Source of the DNA: JBBRLG01 sp038231495
GTDB lineage: Bacteria; Planctomycetota; Planctomycetia; Gemmatales; Gemmataceae
Length of the DNA stretch: 17,392 nt
Direction of reading: 5' to 3'
NCBI GenBank assembly: GCA_038231495.1
Contig: JBBRLG010000079.1
Coordinates: 1-17,392, forward strand
In this document: piece after piece, positions 6,380-14,110 of the stretch
Position numbering within the stretch: position 1 is the stretch's first letter
How the letters are laid out: each line of letters starts with the position of its first letter
Position numbers and translations under genes: made by a program
Notes under the pieces: generated by a model
Database searches by the model: none
What the model was told of the DNA's origin: nothing
Seen by the model: only the letters and a program-made list of their open reading frames with translations

Positions 6380-6400
6380 GCAAAGCCGCAAGCGGCGGAT
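6380..6400. repeat. 21-bp dispersed repeat, copy 2
   Basis: Identical over 21 bp to 4172-4192. Here it lies in the divergent region between rfbD and queF, less than 10 bp upstream of the putative queF -10 element. Confidence 0.6.
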
Positions 6401-6408
6401 GCGGTTGC

Positions 6409-6420
6409 TAGAATGATATA
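6409..6420 (+). promoter_or_regulatory. Possible -10 region for queF
   Basis: TAGAAT (6409-6414), followed by GATATA, is an AT-rich island 29-40 bp before the GTG start. It is preceded by TTGC in the same arrangement (TTGCTANAATGA) as the island before the small membrane protein at 14034-14045. No convincing -35 is seen. Confidence 0.35.
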
Positions 6421-6448
6421 AAGTTCCACCCACCCGGAGGACCGCGCC

Positions 6449-6823
6449 GTGTCGTTGACTGAAGCCCCGTCGGTGTCGCAGCTGGAAACCTTTCCGAACC
6501 CCAACCCCGGCCGCGACTACGTCATTGAGATCGTCTGCCCCGAGTTCACGAGCCTGTGTCCCAAAACCGGCCACCCCGACTTCGGCACCATTACCTATAC
6601 CTACACGCCCGGCCTGAAGTGCGTCGAGTTGAAATCGTTGAAACGGTACCTGCAACGCTTCCGCAACCAGGGTGCCTTTTACGAGACGGTGGTCAACCGC
6701 CTGCTGGACGATTTCGTGGCCGCGGCGCAGCCCGTGCGGTGCCAGGTGGTCGGCGCGTTCACGCCGCGCGGCGGCATCACGACGCGGGTCTCCTGCGTCT
6801 ACCAGGCCGACGCCGCCCAATGA
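6449..6823 (+). CDS. queF: NADPH-dependent 7-cyano-7-deazaguanine reductase
   Basis: QueF reduces preQ0 (7-cyano-7-deazaguanine) to preQ1 with NADPH in queuosine tRNA-modification synthesis. The 124-residue protein has the single T-fold (short, unimodular) form. The nucleophilic Cys37 lies in SLCPKTGHPDFG with the nearby Asp44, followed by the family motif ELKSLKRYLQRFRNQGAFYE (60-79) and the terminal strand GGITTRVSCVY. The GTG start has CCGGAGGA 6-8 nt upstream. It is monocistronic; the next gene on the right is convergent, behind a large hairpin. Confidence 0.95.
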   Translation: MSLTEAPSVSQLETFPNPNPGRDYVIEIVCPEFTSLCPKTGHPDFGTITYTYTPGLKCVELKSLKRYLQRFRNQGAFYETVVNRLLDDFVAAAQPVRCQVVGAFTPRGGITTRVSCVYQADAAQ

Positions 6824-6939
6824 ACCTTGGCTCGACGGATGGAGTTTTTTGAAGTGCCAAATAGCTCTCTCGAAACGTGCGTCCGTCGAGCTTCGCGTTG
6901 GTCCTTAGAGCGTTCGGAAAAAAGGAGATCGCGAAGGCG

Positions 6940-7021
6940 GCGAGTCCGCAGCGCGAAGCAAGGACGAGCGCGAAATGCCGGGAACCGTGCCGCTCGTCCT
7001 TGCTTCGCGCTGCGGACTCGC
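6940..7021. repeat. Perfect 31-bp inverted repeat (long hairpin), probable terminator region
   Basis: Left arm 6940-6970 (starting GCGAGTCCGCAGCGCGAAGC) and right arm 6991-7021 are exact reverse complements over 31 bp with a 20-nt loop. It fills most of the 237-bp gap between queF and the convergent kinase gene. On the minus strand a T6 run (6918-6923) follows the stem at 16 nt, so it could end kinase transcription. The length and perfection exceed a normal terminator, and no flanking duplication was found. Confidence 0.85.
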
Positions 7022-7060
7022 AGGCCCGACGGAAGCGCGTCTCCTTCTTTCCGGACTCTC

Positions 7061-10000
7061 TTATTTCCTCAATTCCTCCAGGACGCGTTTCCCTTCTTCG
7101 GAAAGTTCGGGCACCGCTTCAAGGTTCTTGATCACCAATTTTCGACTGGCCGCGAGACCGCGCGTCACATTCTCGTTAGCATTCCCGCGCAAGGAGTGTA
7201 GCTGTCGCCCCAGTTCGACAAGGGCGGCGCTCACTTTCGGTTCGCGGAGGACCATCGCCCACTGGCTTTCCGTCGTGTCACGCGGGAAGAAATTGAGACT
7301 CGCTCCGGTAAGCGCTCGGACCAGTTGCTTCTGCCATTCGCCATCCTGGGGGTCCTTTTCGACCAGCCGGCGATAGAGTTTCAATTCTTCGGAGAAATGG
7401 GTCCACTTATTGACGGCCGCTTCCGCGGGTTGCTTGCCGATCTCGCTCGCGCGCGCGATTTGAAAGAGGGTTACGATCCGGCCTTGCTGCCAATCGACGC
7501 TGTTCGGCGAACGCTTCAAGATTTTGTCGTAGTTTCCCAGCGAGGCGTCGAGTTTTTTCCGGGCTTTGCGACCGAGTTCCGCAACGTCCGCGCCGGCGAA
7601 AACCGTCAGGTCGAGGTGGCGTTCGCCGATCCGGCTTTGGAAGTTGGCAACGTCCGCCAGGTTGAAGTAGTTCTCCACGTCGGCGTCGACTCGTTGCTGA
7701 AGCATTTTCTCCAATTCTTCCATAAGCTCTATCTGCGAACGGAGGTTGGCCGCGTGCTTGTCGTTCGACCCCACGACGGCCTTCGATTCGCGTTGTTTCA
7801 TGAGGTAGGCGCAACGCAGCGATTCGCGTTGCCAGCCCAGGTGGGAAGGGTCGCGCAGGGCAAAGCGGTCGGCAATGGTGCGCGATTTCGTCAGGTTCTC
7901 TTCGATCTCCTTCGGGTTGGTCTGCGCCTGGGCCAGGCTGTTGAGGCCGCGGACCAAGTGCAGTTGAATTTCCGAATTCCACGGGTCGTTCTGGGCGACG
8001 CCCTCGTAGACGCCACAGGCCTGACGCATCAACTTCTGACTTTCCGCCGGATCGCCGTGCTGGCTCAAGAAGTTGCCCACCCGCTCCATGCTGATACCCA
8101 GGCCGATTTGGATGTCCACGTCTTTCGGCGACTGCGCCGCCGCGTCCGCGCGCAACTTAAACCCGCGCAGGTAGACTTTTCGCGCTGCCTCGACCTCGCC
8201 AAGGGCGAAGAGCTGATTGCCGAGAAACGTGTAAGCGCTGGCGAGAACAGCGCCGGCCAACTTCGGGTCGTCGGCGGCCCCGCACGCTTCGAGTTCCGCG
8301 GCGCACGCCTGAAAGCCCGCGACCGATTCGTCGTCGTGGCCCTGGTCGAGAAGAATCCAGGCCCGGCGATAAACGGCCTTGGCTTTCGCGATGCGCAGCG
8401 CCTTGTCATCGGGGTTTGCCGCCAGGAGTCGGTCGTAAAATCCCAGAGACGTTTCCGCGGCGCGGCGCGCTTTGGAAGTCTGACCGGTTTCGCGCTGCAA
8501 TTCCGCGAAGAGTCCAAGCGTTCGCGCCTGCGATTCGACGGCCTCCCGACTGGGTGACGGGTCGGCGAGTAGTTCCTCGTAAATGCGGTTGGCGCGATCG
8601 ACGATGGCCACGACCGTCGGGCGCTCGGTGCCGAGGATGGGCCGGATGCCGCGGGCCAGTTCGTCGGTCATGGCGTCGGCGGCGCGGAGCGCCCGGCGGT
8701 GGCTGGCTTCCGCTTGCTCGCGGGCCTGGCGTTCCAGACGCTCGGCTTCCTCGGCCTGTTGCCGGGCGTGCCGCTCGCGCTGCTCCGATTGATTGAGGAG
8801 GAGGATGCCGGCAATCAAGATCGGCACGGCCACCAGCAAGGCCACGCCGCCGCTCGTCACGAAAAGGCGATGGCGCCGGCCCCAGCGGCGCAGGCGCAAC
8901 GAGAGCGGCTCCTGCCACGCGGTCACCGGTTCGTCGGCCAGCCAGCGTTCCAGGTCGGCCGCCAGGTCCGCCGCCCCGGCGTAGCGGTCGGCCGGACGCT
9001 TGGCCAGCGCCTTGCGGCAGATCGCGTCCAGCGCGGGCGGCGTCTGGGCCACCACGGAACGGGGCGGTTCGACCGCGTCGTGGACCACCCGGCGGAGGAC
9101 GGTCATCGTGTCGTTGCCGGGAAACGGCGGTCGGTCGGTGAGAACCTGGTAAAGGATGGCCCCCAGCCCGTAAACGTCGGTGGTCGGGCCGAGCAGGTCC
9201 AACCGGCCCTCGGCCTGCTCCGGCGCCATGTACGCCGGCGTGCCCAGGACCTGACCGGCCAGCGTCGCGTCCGCCTCCGCCGCCGCGATCGGGGCCGGCG
9301 TATCGACTCCCCCGCTGTCGTCGGCAGCGCCGGTCACCTTGGCCAGACCCCAGTCCAGCACGATGACCTCGCCGTAGTCGCCCAGCACCACGTTTTGCGG
9401 CTTGAGGTCGCGGTGGAGCACGCCGCGGCTGTGGGCGTAGGCGATGGCGTTGCACACCCCCACCACGTTCGACACCAGCCGCCGCAGGCCCAACGCCTCC
9501 GTACTGCCTCCGGCCCGCTCCTTATGGTAGGCCTCGGCGGCCTCGGCCAGCGTGCGGCCGCGCACGAGGCGCATGGTGTAGAACGGCGTGGCGTCAACCC
9601 CTTTGCTCACCTCGTAGATCGGCACGACGCCGGGGTGCTCCAACTGGCCGGTCACCTGCGCCTCGCGCAGGAACCGCGCCAGCGCCGCGGAGTTGTCGGA
9701 GCGCTCCGGACGCAGTTCCTTCAAGGCGACGTCCCGCCCCAGGGCCGGGTCGCGCGCCACCCAAACGCGCCCGATGCCGCCGGTCGCGTGCAGCCGGCTG
9801 AGGGTGTAACGCTGACGCCCCTCGGGCCGGTATTCGGTCGTCGCCAGGAGCACGTGCCCGAGCGGCGGCGGCGTGGGCGGCGCGATGGACGCATGGATGT
9901 CGGCGTCGGCGAGGCCGGCCAGCGAGCGGCGGACGTCGTTGGTGGTGACCTCCATGAGCGAGGCGCGGGCGTCGCCCTGGTGCTTGCGGAGCTTGCGCTC

Positions 10001-10183
10001 CAGCAGCTTTTCGATGTCGGCGCGGTCGCACGGGGTGAGCCAGCCGCGCTCGACGAGCAAATCGGCCAATGGCGAATCCTTGCGGCTGGACCACAGGGTA
10101 CACGCCTCGGCGAACTGGACGGGGTTGAGCAGATCGGCCTGGAGTGCCAGCACGCCGAAAAGCAGGTTGCGATCGGTCAACAT
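7061..10183 (-). CDS. Membrane-anchored Ser/Thr protein kinase with TPR-like tail
   Basis: This 1040-residue protein starts at ATG 10183 (MLTDRNLLFGVLALQ), an opening I associate with planctomycete kinases. Residues 1-100 are an N-terminal helical module of unknown role. The Hanks-type kinase domain (about 126-413) has a Gly loop HATGGIGRVWVA, Lys155 (VALKEL), Glu174, HRDLKPQN (257-264) and GTPAYMAPEQA. The DFG triad is replaced by D277-W-G, common in this phylum and expected to be active because Asp is kept. A membrane helix (about 441-463) follows, then a charged coiled coil and about 500 residues of helical repeats (SLGFYDRLLAANPDDKALR; YDKILKRSPNSVDWQ) that look TPR-like. The kinase is thus cytoplasmic, with a probable protein-binding tail across the membrane. 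No substrate gene is obvious. Large plus-strand open frames across it are shadows. Confidence 0.93.
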   Translation of the reverse strand: MLTDRNLLFGVLALQADLLNPVQFAEACTLWSSRKDSPLADLLVERGWLTPCDRADIEKLLERKLRKHQGDARASLMEVTTNDVRRSLAGLADADIHASIAPPTPPPLGHVLLATTEYRPEGRQRYTLSRLHATGGIGRVWVARDPALGRDVALKELRPERSDNSAALARFLREAQVTGQLEHPGVVPIYEVSKGVDATPFYTMRLVRGRTLAEAAEAYHKERAGGSTEALGLRRLVSNVVGVCNAIAYAHSRGVLHRDLKPQNVVLGDYGEVIVLDWGLAKVTGAADDSGGVDTPAPIAAAEADATLAGQVLGTPAYMAPEQAEGRLDLLGPTTDVYGLGAILYQVLTDRPPFPGNDTMTVLRRVVHDAVEPPRSVVAQTPPALDAICRKALAKRPADRYAGAADLAADLERWLADEPVTAWQEPLSLRLRRWGRRHRLFVTSGGVALLVAVPILIAGILLLNQSEQRERHARQQAEEAERLERQAREQAEASHRRALRAADAMTDELARGIRPILGTERPTVVAIVDRANRIYEELLADPSPSREAVESQARTLGLFAELQRETGQTSKARRAAETSLGFYDRLLAANPDDKALRIAKAKAVYRRAWILLDQGHDDESVAGFQACAAELEACGAADDPKLAGAVLASAYTFLGNQLFALGEVEAARKVYLRGFKLRADAAAQSPKDVDIQIGLGISMERVGNFLSQHGDPAESQKLMRQACGVYEGVAQNDPWNSEIQLHLVRGLNSLAQAQTNPKEIEENLTKSRTIADRFALRDPSHLGWQRESLRCAYLMKQRESKAVVGSNDKHAANLRSQIELMEELEKMLQQRVDADVENYFNLADVANFQSRIGERHLDLTVFAGADVAELGRKARKKLDASLGNYDKILKRSPNSVDWQQGRIVTLFQIARASEIGKQPAEAAVNKWTHFSEELKLYRRLVEKDPQDGEWQKQLVRALTGASLNFFPRDTTESQWAMVLREPKVSAALVELGRQLHSLRGNANENVTRGLAASRKLVIKNLEAVPELSEEGKRVLEELRK

Positions 10184-10266
10184 CGTCGTACTCCGCGGGG
10201 GTCGGTGGCCCGTCCTCGGCACGAACGCCGCGCCCCTGAGTACGCCGCGCCGGTTCGGAAGCGCCG

Positions 10267-10295
10267 AAGATACTTTAAGCGGCTCTGGATCGCAA
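10267..10295 (-). promoter_or_regulatory. Possible promoter of the kinase gene
   Basis: On the minus strand TTGCGA (10295-10290) and TATCTT (10272-10267) are 17 bp apart, about 84 nt before the kinase start. It is a moderate sigma70-like match. Confidence 0.35.
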
Positions 10296-10337
10296 GGAAA
10301 TTGCTACCGCCCAGGGCCCACGGCCTCGACTATTTTG

Positions 10338-10365
10338 TTGACGAACCGGCAAAGTCTGGCATAAT
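10338..10365 (+). promoter_or_regulatory. Sigma70-like promoter for the secreted-protein gene
   Basis: TTGACG (10338-10343) and CATAAT (10360-10365) are separated by 16 bp, each one base from consensus. This is the best promoter match I found in the window. The inverted-repeat element at 10430-10551 lies between it and the ATG at 10597, so the element would be part of the 5' untranslated leader. Confidence 0.55.
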
Positions 10366-10429
10366 CGGGAGCATTCGAGAATTCGACTCGAAGCTGTTTT
10401 CCGCCCGGAGTCCGAAGGAACTACGCTGC

Positions 10430-10551
10430 GTAACCGTTCACTCCCCCCCTTACGAAGGGGGGGTAGGGGGGGTGGAAATAGCGCCATGACCGACTACATC
10501 CGTTCTTAACCCCCCCTGCCCCCCCTTCGTAAGGAGGGGAGTGAACGGTTG
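10430..10551. mobile_element. G-rich MITE-like element, copy 1 (122 bp)
   Basis: The ends GTAACCGTTCACTCCCC and GGGGAGTGAACGGTTG are inverted repeats that continue as C7/G7-rich stems around TTACGAAG / CTTCGTAA. The same 9-bp sequence CTACGCTGC lies immediately outside both ends (10421-10429 and 10552-10560), which fits a target-site duplication. The interior has no gene and several runs of 5-7 G on either strand. It is closely similar to the element at 11432-11564, including the loop (GCCATGAC...CGTTCTT). Together with the promoters it accounts for the 413-bp gap 10184-10596. Confidence 0.85.
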
Positions 10552-10596
10552 CTACGCTGCTTTACCTGTGTCCCGCATCCGCACGAGGGTTCCGTC

Positions 10597-11364
10597 ATGA
10601 TCCGAGCAAATGGCGTCACTATTCTGGGACTTGCCCTGGCCGTCTTGACGCAGGGGGGGCTAACGCTTGCGTCACCCGGGGCAAGCGACAGCGAACCGGC
10701 CGCGCCGAAAGCCCCTTCCAAGGATACCAATCGGGTCTCCGCAGCGGTTGCCAATTTTTGGGCGACGGGGGTTCAGGTTGACGCGGCGACACCCTGGAGG
10801 CTGGCCCTCCATTCCTACCGCCTCGGCAAAGCAGGCGATGGCCCGAAAAAGCTCGTCGAATCGCCCTACTATCCGTCGAAAGTCGGCACGACCTGGACTT
10901 ATGAGCTGAACGACAAGGAACTCGTCTCGAAGATTACCGCCCACGAGGAGATGCACGACATCCTGTGTATCAAGGTTGAATCGACCGTGGCCGGGAAAAC
11001 GGTTGCCACCGAGCACATCTCCATCGCGGCGGAAGGTGTTTCGCGCGTCGCGTTCGGAAGCAATCATCCGGACAAGCCGTTGCTGTTCCTCAAGCTGCCT
11101 GTCAAAATTGGCGAGCGTTGGAAAGTGGATGTCAAAGTCGGACTGGAGACGGTTGTCGGCGAATTCACAACCAGTGAGGAAAAGGTCAAGGTTCCGTCAG
11201 GGACCTATGACGCCATCAAAGTGGATGGGGAGTTTCAACTCAACGGGGTTGATACCCAATTTACTTACTGGTTTGCCAAGGATGTCGGCGTCGTCAAGCA
11301 ATATATCAAAATGCCGACCGCCGAGATCACAAGCGAACTGAAGAAATTCGACCCCGGAAAATGA
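10597..11364 (+). CDS. Secreted protein of unknown function
   Basis: This 255-residue protein has a signal peptide (MIRANGVTILGLALAVLTQG, probable cleavage after LTLAS). The ATG at 10597 has GAGGG about 10 nt upstream. After a Pro/Ala linker come helices, then a beta-rich domain from about residue 95: YYPSKVGTTWTYEL, then LFLKLPVKIGERWKVDV and VKVPSGTYDAIKVDGE. The ending is TYWFAKDVGVVKQY. The 'PxKVGxTWxY ... VPAGTFDAxKV ... YWFAxxVGxVK' order recalls lipocalin/DUF3108-like exported proteins in which a carried ligand or cell-envelope role is assumed but not shown. It stands alone between two copies of one inverted-repeat element. Confidence 0.8.
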   Translation: MIRANGVTILGLALAVLTQGGLTLASPGASDSEPAAPKAPSKDTNRVSAAVANFWATGVQVDAATPWRLALHSYRLGKAGDGPKKLVESPYYPSKVGTTWTYELNDKELVSKITAHEEMHDILCIKVESTVAGKTVATEHISIAAEGVSRVAFGSNHPDKPLLFLKLPVKIGERWKVDVKVGLETVVGEFTTSEEKVKVPSGTYDAIKVDGEFQLNGVDTQFTYWFAKDVGVVKQYIKMPTAEITSELKKFDPGK

Positions 11365-11431
11365 AAGGGAACGGGGGCTCGCTGGTAGGCCTGAATTTGG
11401 ACGGTGCGAATGGGGAACTGCCGGGCACTTT

Positions 11432-11564
11432 GTAACCGTTCACTCCCCCCCTTACGAAGGGGGGGTAGGGGGGGTGGATGCCATGACGGAGTAGTTTAAT
11501 CGTTCTTGACCCCCCTACCCCCCCTTCGCAAGGGGGGGAGCAGTTGATGCCGCTGAACGGTTAC
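11432..11564. mobile_element. G-rich MITE-like element, copy 2 (133 bp)
   Basis: The ends GTAACCGTTCA and TGAACGGTTAC are perfect inverted repeats, continuing as C7/G7 stems like copy 1. The 8-bp sequence GGCACTTT lies immediately outside both ends (11424-11431 and 11565-11572), and the ninth base differs. Copy 2 is in the same orientation as copy 1 and carries about 13 extra bases (CAGTTGATGCCGC) in the right arm. It fills much of the 300-bp gap 11365-11664. Confidence 0.85.
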
Positions 11565-11664
11565 GGCACTTTTTTCCGTTGCCCTGTCAAACGGCACGAC
11601 GTTAGAGTACGATTTGATCGGATCGCCTTGGTCTCGACCCCGTCATCCCCCAGAGGGCCGGACG

Positions 11665-13467
11665 ATGCTGGCCACGAAGGTCATCTGTCCCAACTGTTCG
11701 CGCACGCTCAAGTCCGCGACGCCGTTGCCCGTCGGCAAGAAGGTGCTGTGCCGACAGTGCGGCACCTCGTTCGGCGTGCAGCCGGACGACGGCCCCAGCA
11801 CCCCCGCGCCGACTCGGCAGCTGGCCGACCCGGAGCCGGCCGACCCCGCGCCCGGCGGGATGAGCAAAGGGCTGATCTTCGGCGGCATTATCGCCGGCGT
11901 GTTGTTGCTGATGGTCGGCGGCAGCGCCGGGGTCGTCGCCATCTCCCTGCTCAAGCACCGCGCGGCGGACAAGCTTGCTCAGGCAGCCGCCACGCCGGAG
12001 TCCATCGCGCCCGTCAAGCCCCACGAGGACAAGCCGACCGCCATCGTCCACGAGGTCGAGAAGCCCGCGGAGAAACCGTGGCTACCCGCCGAGGAGCAGG
12101 CGAAGGTCGATAAGGCAATCGCGCGCGGCCTGGAATACCTGCGCAAGCAACAACAGCCCAACGGCATCTGGGGGGCGGGGTTCCACCCCCACGCCATGGC
12201 GGCTTTACCCGGCCTCACGCTGCTCGAATGCGGTGCCAAGGCCGACGACCCGCAGATCGTCAAGGCGGCGGAACTGGTGCGGCAACACGTCAAAATCATG
12301 AACGACACTTATGGCCTGGCGTTGTGCATCCTCTTCCTGGACCGGCTCGGCGACCCCAAGGACAAGCCGTACATCCGGACGATGGCCCTGCGACTCGTCG
12401 CGGGACAGACCAGCAACGGCGGTTGGACCTACAACTGCCCGCTATTAAACGAGAAGGACGAGCGCGAACTGCTGGAGGTTTTGCAGGACAGCCGGCCGGC
12501 GCGGGCACCCGAATCGAATACGGGCCGACCTGCCGGTGCCGGCGCAGGCGGCCCCGGCGAGAGTTCGGGACGGCCGGGCGAGAAGGGCGGCAACTCCGGA
12601 GCACCCAACCGCGACCCCCAGGACCTCGATCTGCCGTTCAAAAGCGGTAATCCCAACCCGCCAGGCGTTAACCCCATGCCGGGCAACCTCAAGGGCGACA
12701 AGACGAAGCCGTCTGAGCCGGCGGCAGCACGGGCCACGCTGGAAAAGCTAGCGCCCGCGCTGAAGAAGGTGATGGCGTTGCAACCGGCGGAGGCATCCAC
12801 CCGGCCGCTGGCCCCCACGGGTGCCAACGCCGCCAACGACAACTCGAACACGCAGTTCGCGATTTTGGCCATCTGGGTGTCCGGCCGCCACGACGTGCCG
12901 ACGGAAAAGGTCTGCGCCCTGATCGACCGTCGTTTTCGCACCAGCCAGGGGACGGGCGGCAACTGGGGGTACAACTACTCTGTCAACAACGCCATACCCA
13001 TCGGGTCGCCGGCGATGACCGCTGCTGGCCTGCTCTGTTTGGCGGTCGGCCACGGCGCCACCGCCCCGGCCCCCGGCGAGAAAGCGCCGTCCAAGGAAGG
13101 CCTGGACGACGAGGCGATCAAGAAAGGGTTCAAGCACCTGAGCGAACACCTCGGCAAGTCGGGCAAGACCCGCGGCCGTCAACCGGCCGGTCTGGGTCTT
13201 TACTTCCTGTGGTCGGTGGAGCGGGTGGGCGTGATGTACAACTTGCGCACCATCGGCGACAAGGACTGGTACGCCTGGGGTTCCGAGGTCATCCGCGACC
13301 ACCAGAACGCCGACGGCAGCTGGTCCATGGGCGGCTATCCCGGGTCTTACCCGCAGGTCGATACGTGTTTCGCCCTACTCTTTCTGAAGCGTGCCAACCT
13401 CGCCAAGGACCTGTCCACCAAGATCGAGTACCTCATCGACATCAAGGGCGTCGGCAACCGCAATTGA
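11665..13467 (+). CDS. Zinc-ribbon, membrane-anchored protein with terpenoid-cyclase-like alpha-toroid repeats
   Basis: This 600-residue protein starts at ATG 11665 with AGAGGG upstream. Residues 1-40 form a zinc ribbon (C8-x2-C11, C29-x2-C32; ICPNCSRTL, LCRQCGTSF). A Pro-rich linker and a membrane helix (about 69-95) follow. The rest has prenyltransferase/squalene-oxidase-type repeats, each a helix pair with a Gly-x-Trp loop: LRKQQQPNGIWGAGF, AGQTSNGGWTYNC, RTSQGTGGNWGYNY and HQNADGSWSMGGYPG. A disordered Gly/Pro insert (about 280-365) splits the toroid. No DxDD cyclase acid motif is visible, so catalysis as a hopene cyclase is unlikely. A binding or cell-envelope role is more plausible. The family is frequent in planctomycetes, with unknown function. 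The zinc ribbon would be cytoplasmic and the toroid external. Confidence 0.85.
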   Translation: MLATKVICPNCSRTLKSATPLPVGKKVLCRQCGTSFGVQPDDGPSTPAPTRQLADPEPADPAPGGMSKGLIFGGIIAGVLLLMVGGSAGVVAISLLKHRAADKLAQAAATPESIAPVKPHEDKPTAIVHEVEKPAEKPWLPAEEQAKVDKAIARGLEYLRKQQQPNGIWGAGFHPHAMAALPGLTLLECGAKADDPQIVKAAELVRQHVKIMNDTYGLALCILFLDRLGDPKDKPYIRTMALRLVAGQTSNGGWTYNCPLLNEKDERELLEVLQDSRPARAPESNTGRPAGAGAGGPGESSGRPGEKGGNSGAPNRDPQDLDLPFKSGNPNPPGVNPMPGNLKGDKTKPSEPAAARATLEKLAPALKKVMALQPAEASTRPLAPTGANAANDNSNTQFAILAIWVSGRHDVPTEKVCALIDRRFRTSQGTGGNWGYNYSVNNAIPIGSPAMTAAGLLCLAVGHGATAPAPGEKAPSKEGLDDEAIKKGFKHLSEHLGKSGKTRGRQPAGLGLYFLWSVERVGVMYNLRTIGDKDWYAWGSEVIRDHQNADGSWSMGGYPGSYPQVDTCFALLFLKRANLAKDLSTKIEYLIDIKGVGNRN

Positions 13468-13490
13468 TGCCGCGCGTCCCCCACCGGGGC

Positions 13491-13834
13491 GGCTTTGCAC
13501 AAAAATGTCATTTTGGCAGCTAGGCGAGTCCGCCAAAGACCTTGCAGTCCTCCACGGTTGGCGGACCGGGTTCAAAAGCGGCCCGCGCGCGGCAACCAGT
13601 GGAATTCGTTTCATTCACCCAACCACACACCCCCCCGAACGAATTTCCCAAGGTGCAACTTCTGGCTGGGCAAAGACTTAAAGCATTCGTTCCAGGACGT
13701 GCCGCCACGCCACGTCCTGGAACCCAGGCTACTTCCTTTGCCACCCGAGTTTGAACCAGGCCCGTTCGCCACTCCACCACCGTCTTCCGGCAGAGGCGCA
13801 AAGCTCTATCGAAAACCCTTTTTTGTGCAAAGCC
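13491..13834. mobile_element. 344-bp non-coding element with 15-bp TIRs, 9-bp duplication and nested hairpins
   Basis: The ends GGCTTTGCACAAAAA (13491-13505) and TTTTTGTGCAAAGCC (13820-13834) are perfect inverted repeats. CACCGGGGC flanks both sides (13482-13490, 13835-13843), a 9-bp target-site-like duplication. Inside are GTCCGCCAA/TTGGCGGAC (13528-13536/13558-13566), AATTCGTT/AACGAATT (13603-13610/13638-13645) and a perfect 13-bp stem GTTCCAGGACGTG/CACGTCCTGGAAC (13689-13701/13711-13723). A longer-range GGTTCAAA/TTTGAACC pair (13569-13576/13750-13757) encloses the last two. No convincing protein frame is seen. It starts 23 bp after the preceding stop. The end sequence and 9-bp duplication recall IS5/IS903-type elements, which is only a guess. 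Confidence 0.8.
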
Positions 13835-13843
13835 CACCGGGGC

Positions 13844-14110
13844 GGTCGCGATTCGTTTTTCAGGGCCAATCGACGCCGCCGCTAAACGCCGACGCGCCCG
13901 CGGAAAGCTCACCGCTTCACCGGGCGCATCGGCCTTGCCCTTCGACACTTTTCTTTACGACCCGTCCCCCTTATGGCCCTCGCGTGAAGAACTGGTCAAA
14001 ACCGGCCCGATGTGGTGGTGCGCGCCGCGCTTCTTGCTACAATGAGGCGGTGGAAACGACGGAGCGCTTCCGGACCCCTTCGGACCGTAGCATGGATGAC
14101 GGAGAACCCA
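13844..14110. other. Gene-free stretch between the 344-bp element and the small membrane protein
   Basis: I see no supported gene here. An AT-rich TACAAT (14038-14043), preceded by TTGC in the same TTGCTANAATGA arrangement as before queF, may be the -10 element for the operon starting at 14111; its -35 is not evident. The rest is GC-rich sequence without repeats that I could recognise. Confidence 0.4.

Noticed and set aside
7325..10489. Long plus-strand open frames (7325-8557, 8699-10489) across the kinase gene
   Set aside because: They are antisense shadows of a clear kinase with all catalytic motifs, they contain no recognisable domain, and high GC favours such frames.
11665..13467. True squalene-hopene cyclase
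   Set aside because: It has a zinc ribbon, a membrane anchor and a disordered insert, and lacks a visible DxDD motif.
13491..13834. A known large RNA class such as IscB-associated RNA (HEARO), or an rRNA piece
   Set aside because: The element has perfect TIRs and a 9-bp duplication, no linked nuclease gene, and only a chance-length match to 16S-like words.
13520..13948. A protein gene inside the 344-bp element (minus 142 aa, plus 70 aa frames)
   Set aside because: The frames are Arg/Gly/Cys-rich without a domain, cross the element ends or the hairpins, and no ribosome site supports them.
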